A stretch of 64,000 bases of DNA from Pseudomonas violetae (GTDB taxonomy: Bacteria; Pseudomonadota; Gammaproteobacteria; Pseudomonadales; Pseudomonadaceae): NCBI RefSeq assembly GCF_023072615.1, contig NZ_JAKNRW010000002.1:124001-188000 (forward strand), read 5' to 3'. The notes under the pieces are model-generated. The model made no database searches. It worked only from the letters and a program-made list of their open reading frames with translations, and was not told where the DNA came from. Position numbers and translations under genes: made by a program. Every line of letters starts with the position of its first letter. Position 1 is the stretch's first letter. Of this stretch, positions 16,679-27,681 are shown one piece after another.

Positions 16679-17380
16679 ATGAAATTCATGCACCGGCACA
16701 CCGAGCTACACCGCAGTGATCGTATCGGCTGGCTGCGCGCGGCCGTCCTGGGAGCCAACGACGGGATCGTGTCCACCGCCAGCCTGTTGATCGGCGTCGC
16801 CGCCGCCAACGCCAGTCACGCCACCCTGCTGGTCACTGGCATGGCCGGGCTGGTGGCGGGCGCCATGTCCATGGCGGCGGGGGAATACGTCTCTGTGCAT
16901 TCCCAGGCGGACACCGAACGGGCCGACCTGTCCCGGGAGCGGGCCGAACTGGCCAGCGACCCCAAGGCCGAACATATCGAACTGGCGAACATTTACATGC
17001 ATCGTGGTGTATCGCCCGAACTGGCTCATCAAGTAGCCGACCAATTGATGGCCCATGACGCCCTGGGCTCCCACGCCCGGGATGAACTGGGCATTAGCGA
17101 AGCACTCACCGCCAAACCGCTCCAGGCCGCCCTCGCCTCGGCGGCCAGTTTCGTGGTCGGCGCAGCGTTGCCGCTGGCGGTAATTTTCATCGCGCCAGCG
17201 CAGAGCGTTGTGCCGTGGATTTGCGGCATGTCGCTGGTTTTTCTCGGCAGCCTGGGGGCTGTGGCGGCCAGGGCCGGGGGTGCCAGCGTATTGACCGGCG
17301 CCTGGCGCGTGACGTTGTGGGGCGTGCTGGCCATGGGCATCACGGCGCTGGTGGGGTCGTTGTTTGGGGCGGTGGTTTAG
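16679..17380 (+). CDS. VIT1/CCC1-family Fe2+/Mn2+ transporter
   Basis: 233-residue membrane protein. The N-terminal GANDGIVSTASLLIGVAAA and MAGLVAGAMSMAAGEYVSV stretches are hallmarks of the VIT1/CCC1 family; a hydrophilic, acidic domain (about 75-145) supplies the metal-binding region and three more helices end the chain. It likely moves iron or manganese out of the cytoplasm, lowering metal stress. It begins 3 bases after apbE, so is probably the last gene of the PepSY-DUF2271-reductase-ApbE unit; a hairpin terminator follows at 17402. Confidence 0.9.
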   Translation: MKFMHRHTELHRSDRIGWLRAAVLGANDGIVSTASLLIGVAAANASHATLLVTGMAGLVAGAMSMAAGEYVSVHSQADTERADLSRERAELASDPKAEHIELANIYMHRGVSPELAHQVADQLMAHDALGSHARDELGISEALTAKPLQAALASAASFVVGAALPLAVIFIAPAQSVVPWICGMSLVFLGSLGAVAARAGGASVLTGAWRVTLWGVLAMGITALVGSLFGAVV

Positions 17381-17401
17381 CGCGTCGAGACTCCAAAATG
17401 C

Positions 17402-17437
17402 AAAAGGCGCCCGATCCTCGATGGGGCGCCTTATTTG
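17402..17437. terminator. Bidirectional intrinsic terminator
   Basis: AAAAGGCGCCC, a 10-base loop region, then GGGGCGCCTTATTT: a GC-rich 8-9 bp stem with A and T tracts on either side. It sits between the convergent VIT1-type gene and the RTX peroxidase gene and could serve both. Confidence 0.8.
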
Positions 17438-17446
17438 CGTTAACGA

Positions 17447-20400
17447 CTAGACCACGCCGACGAAATCGCTCGCCGTCAGGGCGACATGCCCGACCAGGTC
17501 GATCTGGATATCAGCCGCATTACCGTTGTTGACATTGCCCTCCACGTAGGTGTGATCAACCCCGCCGACGTTGACGAAGTGGTACTTCAATTGCGCCTGG
17601 TTATTGAACTCGCTGCCGGCGCCATTCCACTCGCCGAGGAAGGTGAAGTTTTGATTACCGGCCGATCCGGCGCCGGAGGTCCGGGCATCGATCTGCGACA
17701 GGTCGATGTGATCTTGCCCCTGGGTGAAGTCAGTGATGACGTCCCGGGTCTGGGTGAACGTTCCTGAATCCCCGATGGCCGAGAACACGAACACGTCATT
17801 GCCTGTTCCGCCGGTCAAGGTGTCACGGTTCGCGCCACCCACCAGGGTGTCGTTACCCCCGCCACCCACCAGGGTGTCGCTGCCGCCGAGCCCCATCAGC
17901 ACGTTGTCGCCAGCGTCACCGGTCAACGTATTGGCACCCATGCTACCAATCACATTTTCGATGCCCGTCAACGTGTCATTGCCCGTTTGTGTGCTGCTGG
18001 CCAGGCCAGTGGTCAAGTTGACCGAGGCATTGGCCGAGGTGGCCGACAGGTCGTAGGTGTCGATACCATCACCACCGTCATAGCTGTCGTTGCCGTCGTT
18101 GAGCGAAGCCTGGAAGGTGTCGTTGCCTAGGCCGCCAAACAGCGTGTCCTGGCCCGTACCGCCGACCAAGATGTCGTTTCCGCTGCCACCGTCCATCCAG
18201 TCATTGCCGCTCCCGCCTTGCAGCACGTTATTGGCGGCATCACCCTGGATGTGATCGTTGCCGGAACTGCCGATGACGTTTTCAATGCCTGTCAGGGTGT
18301 CGCTGCCCGTCTGGGTACTGGTTGACGTCCCGGCCTGCAAATCCACCGTGGCCGCCGCCGAGGTGGCCGACAAGTCATAGGTGTCGGTGCCCGAACCACC
18401 GTCATAGTGGTCGTTGCCGTCATTGACCGACGCCAGCAGCGTGTCGTTGCCCGCCTCGCCGAAGACCGTGTCGTTGCCAGCCAGACCTCTCAACTGGTTG
18501 TTGCCACTGTTGCCATGGATGATGTTGTCCAGCCCGTTACCGGTGCCGTTGATGTTGTTCGACCCCAGCAAGGTCAGGTTCTCTACGTTCGCACCCAGAG
18601 TGAAGCTGACGGAAGACATGACCGTGTCGGAGCCCTCGTTCAGGTTTTCCTGAACCACGTCGCCGCTGGAGTCGACCATGTAAGTGTCGTTGCCGGCGTT
18701 GCCGCGCATCGTATCGCTGCCCGTACCGCCGTCGAGCAAATCGGCACCCAAGCCGCCGTTGAGGACATCGTTACCCGAGTAACCCAGCAAAATGTCCTGA
18801 AAGTCGGTGCCATTGAGCACATTGCCGAAGTTAGTGCCTTCGATGAAGCGCCCGACGGCCTCCGACGGGTCGGAAGTGAGTTGCTCCACCGTGCCGTTGT
18901 TATCGGTGTAGGTGGTGATCACCCGCAGTTGCTGGCCGAACTGTGCCGAGGTCGGCGCAAAGGTCGACGCGTTTGCCCCGGCGATACTCAGCCAGGCCGC
19001 CCCCACCAGCGCTTGCCACTGATAGGAGAAGCCGCTTGGCCCAGGCAAACCGTCCGCGTCCTGGATGGCCGAGGTGTTGGCAGTCAGCCGATATTGGGCC
19101 GGGACTGGACGACTCGGTGTGGTCGGTGCAGTCGCGTAACCCGACAGCACCACATTACCGGTGGGCAACTGGTTGTTGACGTTGAGACTGATCGTGCGAT
19201 CAGCGAAACGCAGTTTTTCCACGCCAATCACGATATCCGTGCCATCGACGTTCGCTGCGCCCACCCGTAAATCCACCACTTTGAAGGCGGTGATCAGTTC
19301 GCCACCCGGCCGGGTATCGGTGAACTTGGTGATGCTGTAGTTGGCATAGTCGCCACTGAACACCGCCGTGTCCGCCGTGCCATCAGCCGTACCGGGCGCC
19401 TCATGGTTGTCACCCAGGACGAAATTGGGACGGCTCGCCTGCAAACCGGTGAAGTGCTGGTTAAAGCCCTGACTGGCAAGCAGGTGATTCAAATCGGCGA
19501 GTTTGATCGAGTCACCGACAATAACGTCGTTGCCGCCGTTACCTTGAACAACATCGTCGCCGCTGCCGCCAATCAGCCAGTTCTCCGTGGCATCGCCGAT
19601 CAGCCCCGCCGAAGGATTGCCCGGTGCTGCCGAGTTCGGGCGGCTGTCACTGAAGCGCGAACCGATCAGGCCTTCAATGTCCGTCAACAAGGCATTGAAG
19701 GGCTGAAACAGGACGCCGGTGCCGGGCGCCGCGACCACGTTCTGATTGTTAAGGTCGGCAGCCGCATCCAGGGCAATGTTCACATCGCTGAAAGCCACGA
19801 TGTCGAAACCGATATCGCCAATGGCTTCATCCCCGTCACCCTGGCCAGGCGCACCACCCAGGCCCGGCAGCAGGATGTCGTCACCGGCACCGCCAAATTC
19901 CTGGTCGCCAGTTGAGCCGCCGGAAATGATGTCGTCACCGTCATCCCCAAACAGGATGTCCGGGCCGTCACCACCGTAGATCTCATCATTGCCGTCACCG
20001 CCATGCACCAGGTCGGTGTCCCCCCCGGCGTCGATGTAGTCATCGCCGGCGCCACCGTAAATCTCGTCGATCCCGGCTTCGCCATAGAGGTGATCGTTGC
20101 CGCCACCGCCGATCACAATATCGATGCCACCCGCGCTGGTCCCGGCGTAAATGATGTCATCGCCTTCACCGCCATCGAGGAAGTCCTCGATGTCACCGCC
20201 ATAGATGATGTCGTTGCCGTCGCCGCCATAGATGTGGTCGGCGCCCGCCTTGCCATCGAGGATGTCATCGCCGCCTTCACCGTAAATCGTATCGTCGCCA
20301 TCACCGGCGTCGATCCAGTCGTTGAAGTCGGTACCTACCAGCACTTCGTGTGAGTTGTAACCCACAGACGCCGTTCCATCGGGGTTCTCACCATTGTCTG

Positions 20401-23368
20401 GACGATAGTCACGGATATAGGTTTGGGTGGTATGCGTTTCCGGATTGGTCAGGGTTATCATCAAGCCGTTACCCCCGATCCCGCCAATCCCACCCGTGGA
20501 GTAAACGCCGACCTGTTTCTGCGCGATCAAATCGCCATACTTGTGTTCGCTCTTGTAGTCGGCGGTCGCGGTGTAGCTCAACTCGATGTAGCTGTCGGCG
20601 TAACCGAACACATCACCCGCCAGGTGCCGGGCATCAGTGGTTCGTTCAATGATGTCCTTGAACTGCTCGGTCACCACCTGTTCGTTGAGGTTGGTCATCG
20701 CCGGCAAGCCCAGGTCGAGGCGGTACAGGTAATAGAACCGGTCACCGTCCATCAACCGCTCCATCTGATCCTCGAAGATAGCGTTGAAGGTGGGGCCCAG
20801 TTGTCCAAGGTACACGTGTTTTTCCGCCAAACCACCGATCCACAGGTCAATCGAGTTATACCCATCATCACCGACTACGTGGCCCACCCCGGGAATCGCG
20901 GCTCCGGAGAGGAAATAAGCCGCCTCCTCGGGCGTGATAGTAATACCGGCGTAAGTTTGCGCCACACCTGTTTGATCGGCATCGATGATCGCCTGGGCAT
21001 GAACCACGTCACCGTCGAACGAATAGGCCGCGATGAAGTTCACCAGGGACTCTGGGTGAATCATGTTGTTGGCGAAATCGCTCCAGCTGGTATAGGGGGT
21101 CAGGCTATCAACGATTAGGTTGGTGTGATGCTGCGCGCCAGCCGGTGAGGCCCGCTCGGCAATCAGCGCATCATGAATCTGCTGACGTGCCTGGTTCAGG
21201 GTCGGTAAACCGAGGTCACGACCACGGGCCAGGTTGATCGTTGCCAGATCCAGTGGCTGGCCGAGCAAGCCTTGCTGCAACGCCGGCGTGACAAATTCAT
21301 CGATCTCGGCGCTGACCTGCCGAGTCATGCCCAGCGCAATGGCTGTAGGCCCTATCTCGGCAAAACCGGCGGGGTTTAGGAACGCCTGCTCCAGCGCGTA
21401 ATGGGTAATTGCGCCAGTCAGGTCGTAGCCTCCGCTGGCATTTTTTTCGAGGGCATCGATAGTTTCGCGCAATTGCGAGTGCCCGAAACGGAAGGCAGCC
21501 TCGCCGTACTCCAGGGAAATATTGGCGTTGATGCCCGAATCGTAGCTGACGAACTCCGGCAAATCCGGAGTGATCAACCGGGCGTACTGGTCAATTGCAA
21601 CGTGCTGGTACTCCATTTCCACCGTCAGCTTCGCGGCGTAAAACAGCTTGTCCTGATCCCAGGACACCGTGACCCCGTCGGCCAACGTAAAGTTGCCATT
21701 ACCGTCGGAGTAAAACCCGCCGCTGCCATTGCTGACCTGCACTTGCCAATTGTGCCGTACCGCGACATCGGTCAGCGACAGCACCTCGTTTTGCAAGTTG
21801 ATCAACTGCACGTTGTGGTCTTCGTGGAAGACGTGGTGAATGGCTGTCAGCCCAAAGTTTTCGTTCGCCCGGCCGTCACCGGCAATGTAGTGGTCACCCA
21901 CCGACTCCAGAAGCAGCTCGTTGGCCACTGCATAGTCGGCGCTGCCCAATGCTGCACTAATGGAGAAGTCAGTGAAATTGACGAAACTGAACAGGTTTTT
22001 CGACCCGGACTCATAGTTGAAGACCATTCCGAAAGGGTTATTCGCATCAAAAGTAATGCTCGTAATAGTCGGGTCCAGCATCATCAGCTTCGCCTGATCG
22101 ATATGCGCATCATCGAAGTGCGGGTTCATGTCCAGCAGGATCGCTTCGCGGGTGTACACCACTTGCACGCCAGGCGTGCTTGGATCGGCATCGAGCACAT
22201 GGCCGTTGGCATCGCGCACGCGGAAGTTGACGATGTCATCCCAGGTCAGGTCGTCACGCAGGGTGCCCAATATATGGGCGCGCAGTTCGTTCAAGGTCGG
22301 TAGCGTCTGGTGGGTGAGCACGCCATTGAGGGTCCAGGCCGCCTCGTCACTCAAGGTGTTACCGTCAAACAGTGCAGCCCCGGCTATGTATTGGCCAGGA
22401 TGGTTAGGGTCCTCCACCCATTGGCGGAGCAATTGGGTCACGGCGTCATTGGAGCCATAAGTCTGATTCTGATCGATATAGGGCGAGTCGAGGTTGACGT
22501 ATTGCGCTTGCCCTTGCCCGTCGAATTCACTGACCGTGGCACGGTGAACCTTGATCGAATACACCGGCTGTCCATCAGGGCCGATAGTGCCATACAGTGG
22601 ATCACTCTCCGCCAGGGGGATGGTGATCGTGGCGTTCTGGTTAGGCTTTTCGATGAAGTCCAGCCCGTGATCGAAGAATTGCCCGAACAGGGTGAACCAG
22701 CCAGTGGTCGACGGGTCACCACTGACGGTGTTCTGGTTACGAATGAAGTACTGACCGGAATCCGGAGAAGAATTATCGATCTCTCCCAGGTCTTTGATAA
22801 GCCCCGGATCGATGACTTTCGCCACACCGGTGGCGGTATGCACAATATGCCCCTGAGCATCAGTTTCGAAAGTGACCCCGCCACTGACAATCGTCTGGCT
22901 GATCATTCGAGGGGTGTAGTCCACCACAGAAACTGTCGGGTCGCTGTACAGTGAACTACTGTCAGAGACAGCACCCGCCGGAACATGCGGCCCAGCCAGG
23001 GCGTCATTAGCCAGATTTTGGGGAACATAATGCGCGAAATCCGCGCGAGTCAGCCGGATGAAGTTCTGATCGAAACTGCCCCAGCTTTGCCCATCCTGGG
23101 TCAAGTTGTTGAAGTGTCCGGAAACGTCACGCAAGCCGATCGGGTCCCTGGCGCCGTTGTACCAGACGGTTTCTCCCGGAGGAGTGTCAAGCGGATTGAA
23201 GCTGCCCAATACGCCGAGTACGTGAACATTCCCGTCTGAGCCTTTGTAGCCGTAGAGCGGCTCACCAGCGGTGTTATAGCCAACAACATGAATGGTTGGG
23301 AAAGCAACCTGCTGCTCAAGAAACGAAACATCGTTTTGATTGAGGGTGAAGCGCTTTAGCTCATACAT
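17447..23368 (-). CDS. Secreted animal-type haem peroxidase with RTX repeats and serralysin-like C-terminus
   Basis: 1973 residues. The N-terminal half is an animal haem peroxidase (An_peroxidase) domain: distal site QFFDHGLDF with His234, R500-ANE-503 as the Arg/Glu pair, proximal His630 in FRFGHSQL, and the family motif [10 protein letters not shown] at 713-722. RTX calcium-binding nonapeptides (GGxGxD) form blocks at about 1010-1170, 1260-1285 and 1510-1862; an Ig-like section (about 1400-1510) lies between. The end (1860-1973) matches the serralysin C-terminal/type I secretion signal domain. No N-terminal signal peptide is present, as expected for type I export. The ABC/HlyD/TolC exporter lies 2.6 kb away across a kinase/regulator pair. 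It belongs with bacterial peroxidase-RTX exoproteins; activity would be haem- and calcium-dependent. Function (antimicrobial, adhesion, oxidative cross-linking) is not known. Confidence 0.92.
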   Translation of the reverse strand: MYELKRFTLNQNDVSFLEQQVAFPTIHVVGYNTAGEPLYGYKGSDGNVHVLGVLGSFNPLDTPPGETVWYNGARDPIGLRDVSGHFNNLTQDGQSWGSFDQNFIRLTRADFAHYVPQNLANDALAGPHVPAGAVSDSSSLYSDPTVSVVDYTPRMISQTIVSGGVTFETDAQGHIVHTATGVAKVIDPGLIKDLGEIDNSSPDSGQYFIRNQNTVSGDPSTTGWFTLFGQFFDHGLDFIEKPNQNATITIPLAESDPLYGTIGPDGQPVYSIKVHRATVSEFDGQGQAQYVNLDSPYIDQNQTYGSNDAVTQLLRQWVEDPNHPGQYIAGAALFDGNTLSDEAAWTLNGVLTHQTLPTLNELRAHILGTLRDDLTWDDIVNFRVRDANGHVLDADPSTPGVQVVYTREAILLDMNPHFDDAHIDQAKLMMLDPTITSITFDANNPFGMVFNYESGSKNLFSFVNFTDFSISAALGSADYAVANELLLESVGDHYIAGDGRANENFGLTAIHHVFHEDHNVQLINLQNEVLSLTDVAVRHNWQVQVSNGSGGFYSDGNGNFTLADGVTVSWDQDKLFYAAKLTVEMEYQHVAIDQYARLITPDLPEFVSYDSGINANISLEYGEAAFRFGHSQLRETIDALEKNASGGYDLTGAITHYALEQAFLNPAGFAEIGPTAIALGMTRQVSAEIDEFVTPALQQGLLGQPLDLATINLARGRDLGLPTLNQARQQIHDALIAERASPAGAQHHTNLIVDSLTPYTSWSDFANNMIHPESLVNFIAAYSFDGDVVHAQAIIDADQTGVAQTYAGITITPEEAAYFLSGAAIPGVGHVVGDDGYNSIDLWIGGLAEKHVYLGQLGPTFNAIFEDQMERLMDGDRFYYLYRLDLGLPAMTNLNEQVVTEQFKDIIERTTDARHLAGDVFGYADSYIELSYTATADYKSEHKYGDLIAQKQVGVYSTGGIGGIGGNGLMITLTNPETHTTQTYIRDYRPDNGENPDGTASVGYNSHEVLVGTDFNDWIDAGDGDDTIYGEGGDDILDGKAGADHIYGGDGNDIIYGGDIEDFLDGGEGDDIIYAGTSAGGIDIVIGGGGNDHLYGEAGIDEIYGGAGDDYIDAGGDTDLVHGGDGNDEIYGGDGPDILFGDDGDDIISGGSTGDQEFGGAGDDILLPGLGGAPGQGDGDEAIGDIGFDIVAFSDVNIALDAAADLNNQNVVAAPGTGVLFQPFNALLTDIEGLIGSRFSDSRPNSAAPGNPSAGLIGDATENWLIGGSGDDVVQGNGGNDVIVGDSIKLADLNHLLASQGFNQHFTGLQASRPNFVLGDNHEAPGTADGTADTAVFSGDYANYSITKFTDTRPGGELITAFKVVDLRVGAANVDGTDIVIGVEKLRFADRTISLNVNNQLPTGNVVLSGYATAPTTPSRPVPAQYRLTANTSAIQDADGLPGPSGFSYQWQALVGAAWLSIAGANASTFAPTSAQFGQQLRVITTYTDNNGTVEQLTSDPSEAVGRFIEGTNFGNVLNGTDFQDILLGYSGNDVLNGGLGADLLDGGTGSDTMRGNAGNDTYMVDSSGDVVQENLNEGSDTVMSSVSFTLGANVENLTLLGSNNINGTGNGLDNIIHGNSGNNQLRGLAGNDTVFGEAGNDTLLASVNDGNDHYDGGSGTDTYDLSATSAAATVDLQAGTSTSTQTGSDTLTGIENVIGSSGNDHIQGDAANNVLQGGSGNDWMDGGSGNDILVGGTGQDTLFGGLGNDTFQASLNDGNDSYDGGDGIDTYDLSATSANASVNLTTGLASSTQTGNDTLTGIENVIGSMGANTLTGDAGDNVLMGLGGSDTLVGGGGNDTLVGGANRDTLTGGTGNDVFVFSAIGDSGTFTQTRDVITDFTQGQDHIDLSQIDARTSGAGSAGNQNFTFLGEWNGAGSEFNNQAQLKYHFVNVGGVDHTYVEGNVNNGNAADIQIDLVGHVALTASDFVGVV
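17783..18841 (-). repeat. C-terminal RTX array with an internal ~110-residue duplication
   Basis: GGxGxDxhx nonapeptides over peroxidase residues about 1510-1862. Residues about 1648-1757 and 1758-1866 are a direct protein-level duplication: both begin with [19 protein letters not shown] and continue with ...[17 protein letters not shown]. At DNA level the two copies start near 18427 and 18097. Confidence 0.8.
19859..20341 (-). repeat. First RTX calcium-binding array
   Basis: Peroxidase residues about 1010-1170 consist of near-contiguous GGDGND-type nonapeptides ([27 protein letters not shown] and so on). These bind Ca2+ after secretion and fold as a beta-roll. Confidence 0.85.
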
Positions 23369-23441
23369 GGCAATCTCCAGATATCCGTTGAGTGGCAGGG
23401 TTTTCCAACCGACTTATCACGATCATCACGGAACCTAAGCA

Positions 23442-24932
23442 ATGGCAAAAGATGCAAAAGTCGAATCAAAAAACCAGACTTTTGGCGGTGATCCGACTGA
23501 GACTTTGGTCGAGTCCGCGCCTGCCATCGAGGCCGGTAACGCCCGTCACTGGTTCAGCCGTATCAAGGTCCAGACGCGCAACCTGAGCCGTTCCACCCAG
23601 TTCGTGATTGCCGCCGCGTTGATCCTGGGACTGACAATGTTTTTCGTTGGCAAACTGGTCAGTGCGCGGATAGAACGGGCCGCCGTGCAAAGTGCGGCAG
23701 AGGCCGGTGCCCACTACATGGAGGCGTTTCTGGAGCCCTACGTGCAGGAGATGAGCCGCGATAACGCGCTGGCACCTTCCAGCATCAAGTCCCTGGATGG
23801 TCTTATGGGAAGTCGTTCGCTGAAACGGCACATCGTCTCGATCAAGATCTGGCGAGCCGACGGCACGGTGGTGTACAGCACGGATAAGTCCATCACCAAT
23901 CGCAAATTCCCGATGGACGAAATCGCCGAAGCGCTCAAAGGTAAAGTGGTCACCGACCTGGAAGACCTGAGTCAAGAGGAGAACGAATTCGAACGAACAC
24001 TCAACGTGCCGCTCTATGAAATTTATGCGCCGCTACGAGAGTTTCACTCCGGAAAAATCATTGCGGTGGGCGAGTTTTATGAGAAGGCTGAAAGCCTGGA
24101 GCAGGAAATAAATCGGGTACGCCAGCAGGTCTGGATGGTGGTCGGCGCCGCGACCCTGGCGATGCTGATTCTGCTGTTTTTTCTGGTGTGGCGCGGGGAC
24201 AAGATCATCCAGCGCCAGCAAGTGGCGTTGCGCCTGCGTCTGCTGGAACAAACCCGGTTGCACGTCAGCAACGCCGCGTTACAGCGCAAGATGACCACCG
24301 CGACCCAGGAGTTTTCCCGGATCAACGAACTGACCCTGCGCCGCATTGGCGCGGACTTGCACGACGGCCCGGCACAGCTGTTGACACTGATCCTGATCAG
24401 GCTCGACGACCTGGCCGAAAACTGCGCGAGCGTCGATCAGGAGTCTATGGAAACCATTCGCGGCGCGGCGACCGATGCATTGCGCGAGGTGCGGGACTTA
24501 TCCCGGGGGCTGGCCCTGCCGGAAATCAATGACCTGACGCTGCTGGAGGAATTGCAACTGGTGGCGAAACGGCACGAGCAACGCACCGGCACCAAGGTCG
24601 AACTGAAACTGGGCTCGTTGCCCGACGCGGCAACGCTGCCGCTCAAGCTTTGTCTTTATCGCTTCGTGCAGGAGACCCTGAACAATGCGTATCGCCATGC
24701 CCGCGGCAAGGGCCAGGTCGTGAGTGGGAACCATCTCAACGGGAAGTTGCTCGTTACGGTTAAGGACGATGGCCCGGGCATGGCCCCTGACGCCCTGGTG
24801 GTCGACACCCACGGCCGGACACGCTTGGGGCTGGCGGGTTTGCGTTATCGGGTCGAATCGTTGGGGGGGCAATTCAGCATTGATTCATCCCCCGGCAAAG
24901 GCACCTCGGTGAACGCGCAATTCAAGTTGTAG
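23442..24932 (+). CDS. NarL-type sensor histidine kinase (HisKA_3)
   Basis: 496 residues. Cytoplasmic N-tail, a membrane helix at 53-72, a periplasmic domain of about 155 residues, a second helix at 230-250, a coiled linker, then the HisKA_3 dimerisation domain with His307 in RIGADLHDGPAQLL and a HATPase (NNAYRHARG, GPGMAP, GLAGLRYRVESLGG). The gene is divergent from the RTX peroxidase (73 bases apart) and its stop codon directly abuts that of the convergent LuxR-type regulator. Positioned between exoprotein and exporter, the pair probably controls them; the signal is unknown. Confidence 0.9.
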   Translation: MAKDAKVESKNQTFGGDPTETLVESAPAIEAGNARHWFSRIKVQTRNLSRSTQFVIAAALILGLTMFFVGKLVSARIERAAVQSAAEAGAHYMEAFLEPYVQEMSRDNALAPSSIKSLDGLMGSRSLKRHIVSIKIWRADGTVVYSTDKSITNRKFPMDEIAEALKGKVVTDLEDLSQEENEFERTLNVPLYEIYAPLREFHSGKIIAVGEFYEKAESLEQEINRVRQQVWMVVGAATLAMLILLFFLVWRGDKIIQRQQVALRLRLLEQTRLHVSNAALQRKMTTATQEFSRINELTLRRIGADLHDGPAQLLTLILIRLDDLAENCASVDQESMETIRGAATDALREVRDLSRGLALPEINDLTLLEELQLVAKRHEQRTGTKVELKLGSLPDAATLPLKLCLYRFVQETLNNAYRHARGKGQVVSGNHLNGKLLVTVKDDGPGMAPDALVVDTHGRTRLGLAGLRYRVESLGGQFSIDSSPGKGTSVNAQFKL

Positions 24933-25631
24933 TCAGGAACCGCTCCGAGCGTCCATTGGCGCCGCCGCCGAGCTGATGTGCAATCGGCCAATGGCTTCGT
25001 GTTCCCAATAGCGGCGCAGGGCGGTGACGGCTTCCACCCGATTACGCGCATGCAGCTTCTGCATCACACAGGTCATGTAGTATTTGACGGTTTTTTCGCT
25101 GATCAACAGCTTTGAAGCAACTTCCTTGTTAGTCAGGCCTTTTGAGACTTCACGAATGATCTGCTCCTCCCGATGGGTGAGGTCGATTTTGCGCACTTGC
25201 GCTTCATGTTTCTTGAAGTTACTCAGCAGCTTATTGGCGAACTCGGGGGTGATATACGTATCACCCCGGGCGACCGAGCGGATCGCCAGCACCAGGTCCG
25301 GCCCGCTCACGCCCTTCAATACATAACCGCGAGCCCCGGCTTCCAGCGCACAGTAGGCATCATCCTCGGACTCGGAAACCGTCAGCATCAGCACTTTGAC
25401 GTCCGGCACCTGCGTGGTAATGAACCGCACCGTGCCAAACACATCTCCCGGCATATTGACGTCCATCAGCATTACATCCGGACGCGAATGCAGCGCGATA
25501 TCCCGGGCATCGTCGGCGCTGGCGCCCTGCTCCACCACTTGCAGGTCTGTTCTTTTCCTCAAGGTATTGGCCACGCCTTCACGCAACAACGGATGGTCAT
25601 CGGCAATGCCGATACGGATAAACGGGTTCAT
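24933..25631 (-). CDS. NarL/LuxR-family response regulator
   Basis: 232 residues from the ATG at 25631 (AGGAG upstream); the open frame to 25667 has no better start. Receiver with Asp57 (VMLMDVNMPG), lysine in YVLKG, and a LuxR helix-turn-helix (LTHREEQIIREVSKGLTNKE, then LLISEKTVKYYM). It ends head-to-head with the kinase: the kinase's TAG is at 24930-24932 and this gene's stop begins at 24933. Such tail-to-tail cognates are less common than operon pairs. Likely partner of the adjacent kinase and regulator of the RTX peroxidase and/or its exporter, whose start is 313 bases upstream in the opposite direction. Confidence 0.9.
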   Translation of the reverse strand: MNPFIRIGIADDHPLLREGVANTLRKRTDLQVVEQGASADDARDIALHSRPDVMLMDVNMPGDVFGTVRFITTQVPDVKVLMLTVSESEDDAYCALEAGARGYVLKGVSGPDLVLAIRSVARGDTYITPEFANKLLSNFKKHEAQVRKIDLTHREEQIIREVSKGLTNKEVASKLLISEKTVKYYMTCVMQKLHARNRVEAVTALRRYWEHEAIGRLHISSAAAPMDARSGS

Positions 25632-25944
25632 AACGCGCTCCTGGGAGGGCAAGTGTCCGGACACCATTGATTAATAGCAGGTAACCCGCGCGTATGCCGG
25701 GCGCTGGTCGGGTATGCCGGGGCCTGGAGCGTCGCGAATTAGACTTAGGTCTTACGAACTTCTATCGCCAATCAAGCGTCTTCATGACAACTTCTTGAAA
25801 TAAACAACTACAAACCTTTGTTTTAGAAGCCAATATAAATCGCCAATAAAACGCCGCCAGCATAAACCCGGCCCGGCGCCTCATCCGACCAACAGTCGTT
25901 CTCCTACGCTGAGGTACATAAAACCCCGGCATTGGAACCTCCCG

Positions 25945-27681
25945 ATGGACAAGAAAACCCAGCCGCGATCCGAGTTCTCCGAAGTGCTTTTTCGGCTGCG
26001 CCATACCTTCTATTCGCTGGCCGGGTTCAGTGGCGTGATCAATGTGCTGATGCTCGCGCCGGCCATCTACATGCTGCAGGTGTATGACCGAGCGTTGGTC
26101 AGCAGCAACCTCACGACGCTGCTAATGCTCACAATCCTGATGATCGGGTTGTACACCCTTCTGGCGATGCTGGAAGTGGTTCGCACGCGGGTGTTGATCC
26201 GGGTCGGCAATCGGCTGGACATGGCCCTCAACCGACGGGTGTTTAGCGCGGCGTTCGAACGCAACCTGCAACGGGCTGGCGGCAATCCGGCGCAGGCCCT
26301 GCAAGACCTCGCGCAGGTGCGCCAGTTTCTCACCGGTAACGGTCTGTTTGCGTTCTTCGACGCGCCATGGACACCGATCTACCTGTTCGTCGCCTACCTG
26401 ATTCACCCATTGCTCGGGATCGTCACCCTGTGCGGTTCATTGATTTTGGTGGCCCTCACCTGGCTGACCGAAATCGCCACCAAAAAACCCTTGGGCGAGG
26501 CTGGCATGGCTGCGCAGGTCTCCGGTACGTTTGCCAACAACAACCTGCGCAACGCCGAAGTCATCGAAGCCATGGGCATGTTGCCGGCGATCACCCAGCG
26601 CTGGTTTGGCAGCCACCTGCGGATACTGGAAATGCAAACCCTGGCCTCCGACCGGGCGGCCTACATTAGTGGCCTGGGACGTTTCGTGCGGATCACCCTG
26701 CAATCGCTGATCCTCGGCACTGGCGCCCTACTGGCGATCGAAGGCTCCATCACCCCGGGCATGATGATCGCGTGCTCAATCCTCAGCGGCCGCGCCCTGG
26801 CACCGGTAGAACAACTGATCGGCGCCTGGAAACAACTGCTGACCAGCCGCCGGGCCTGGGCGCGCTTAACGCACCTGCTGCAAGAGTTCCCGCCCCGTGC
26901 CGATGCGATGAAGCTGCAACGGCCATTGGGCATGCTCTCGGTGGAGCACCTGCACGCTACAGCGCCGGGCATGAGCCAATCGATCATTCGCGGCCCGCAC
27001 TTCAACCTGTCACCGGGGGAATCCCTGGGCATCATCGGCCCCTCCGCATCGGGCAAATCGACCCTGGCGCGTTTGCTGGTAGGCATCTGGCCGGCGCAAA
27101 GCGGCAAGGTTCGCCTGGACGGCGTTGACGTTTACCTGTGGAACAAGGAAGAACTCGGTCCCTGGGTCGGTTACCTGCCCCAAGATGTGGAATTGTTCGA
27201 AGGCAGTATCGCCGACAACATCGCCCGCTTCGGCGTGGTCGACAGTGACGCGGTGATCGTGGCCGCCAAGCGTGCCGGCGTGCACGACATGATCCTGCGC
27301 TTTGCCCACGGTTATGACACCACCCTGGATGTGGACGGCAATCCGTTGTCTGGCGGGCAGCGCCAGCGCATTGGCCTGGCCCGCGCGCTCTACGGCGAGC
27401 CGTCGATCATCGTACTGGATGAGCCGAACGCCAACCTCGACGACGCCGGGGAAAAAGCCCTGATCGAGGTCCTTGAAGATCTCAAGATTCGGGGGTGTAC
27501 CACAGTGCTGATCTCCCATCGCCCGAGCATCCTCGGCACCGTCGACAAAGTGCTGATGCTGCGCGAAGGCAGCACACAACTGTTCGGCCCCCGAGAGGAA
27601 GTGTTTGCCGCGCTGCGCCAGACCAGCGTGCTGCCGACCGTGGGCGCCCCCACCCTGTCAGCCGTTCGCGGGAGAGAATAA
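25945..27681 (+). CDS. Type I secretion ABC transporter (PrtD/AprD-like)
   Basis: Inner-membrane exporter subunit of 578 residues. An ABC transmembrane domain (about 20-310) precedes the nucleotide-binding domain with Walker A GPSASGKST (about 364-372), signature LSGGQRQR (about 468) and Walker B IIVLDEPNANLD (about 487). No C39-like N-terminal domain, which fits the protease/lipase exporter (PrtD/AprD) branch serving serralysin-type C-terminal signals such as that of the nearby RTX peroxidase. The HlyD gene begins directly after its stop codon. Confidence 0.92.
   Translation: MDKKTQPRSEFSEVLFRLRHTFYSLAGFSGVINVLMLAPAIYMLQVYDRALVSSNLTTLLMLTILMIGLYTLLAMLEVVRTRVLIRVGNRLDMALNRRVFSAAFERNLQRAGGNPAQALQDLAQVRQFLTGNGLFAFFDAPWTPIYLFVAYLIHPLLGIVTLCGSLILVALTWLTEIATKKPLGEAGMAAQVSGTFANNNLRNAEVIEAMGMLPAITQRWFGSHLRILEMQTLASDRAAYISGLGRFVRITLQSLILGTGALLAIEGSITPGMMIACSILSGRALAPVEQLIGAWKQLLTSRRAWARLTHLLQEFPPRADAMKLQRPLGMLSVEHLHATAPGMSQSIIRGPHFNLSPGESLGIIGPSASGKSTLARLLVGIWPAQSGKVRLDGVDVYLWNKEELGPWVGYLPQDVELFEGSIADNIARFGVVDSDAVIVAAKRAGVHDMILRFAHGYDTTLDVDGNPLSGGQRQRIGLARALYGEPSIIVLDEPNANLDDAGEKALIEVLEDLKIRGCTTVLISHRPSILGTVDKVLMLREGSTQLFGPREEVFAALRQTSVLPTVGAPTLSAVRGRE

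Noticed and set aside
21401..22303. Long plus-strand frames opposite the RTX peroxidase (also 18407-19270, 20423-21118)
   Set aside because: Mirror-frame products of a highly biased, repeat-bearing gene; no start signals and no family.
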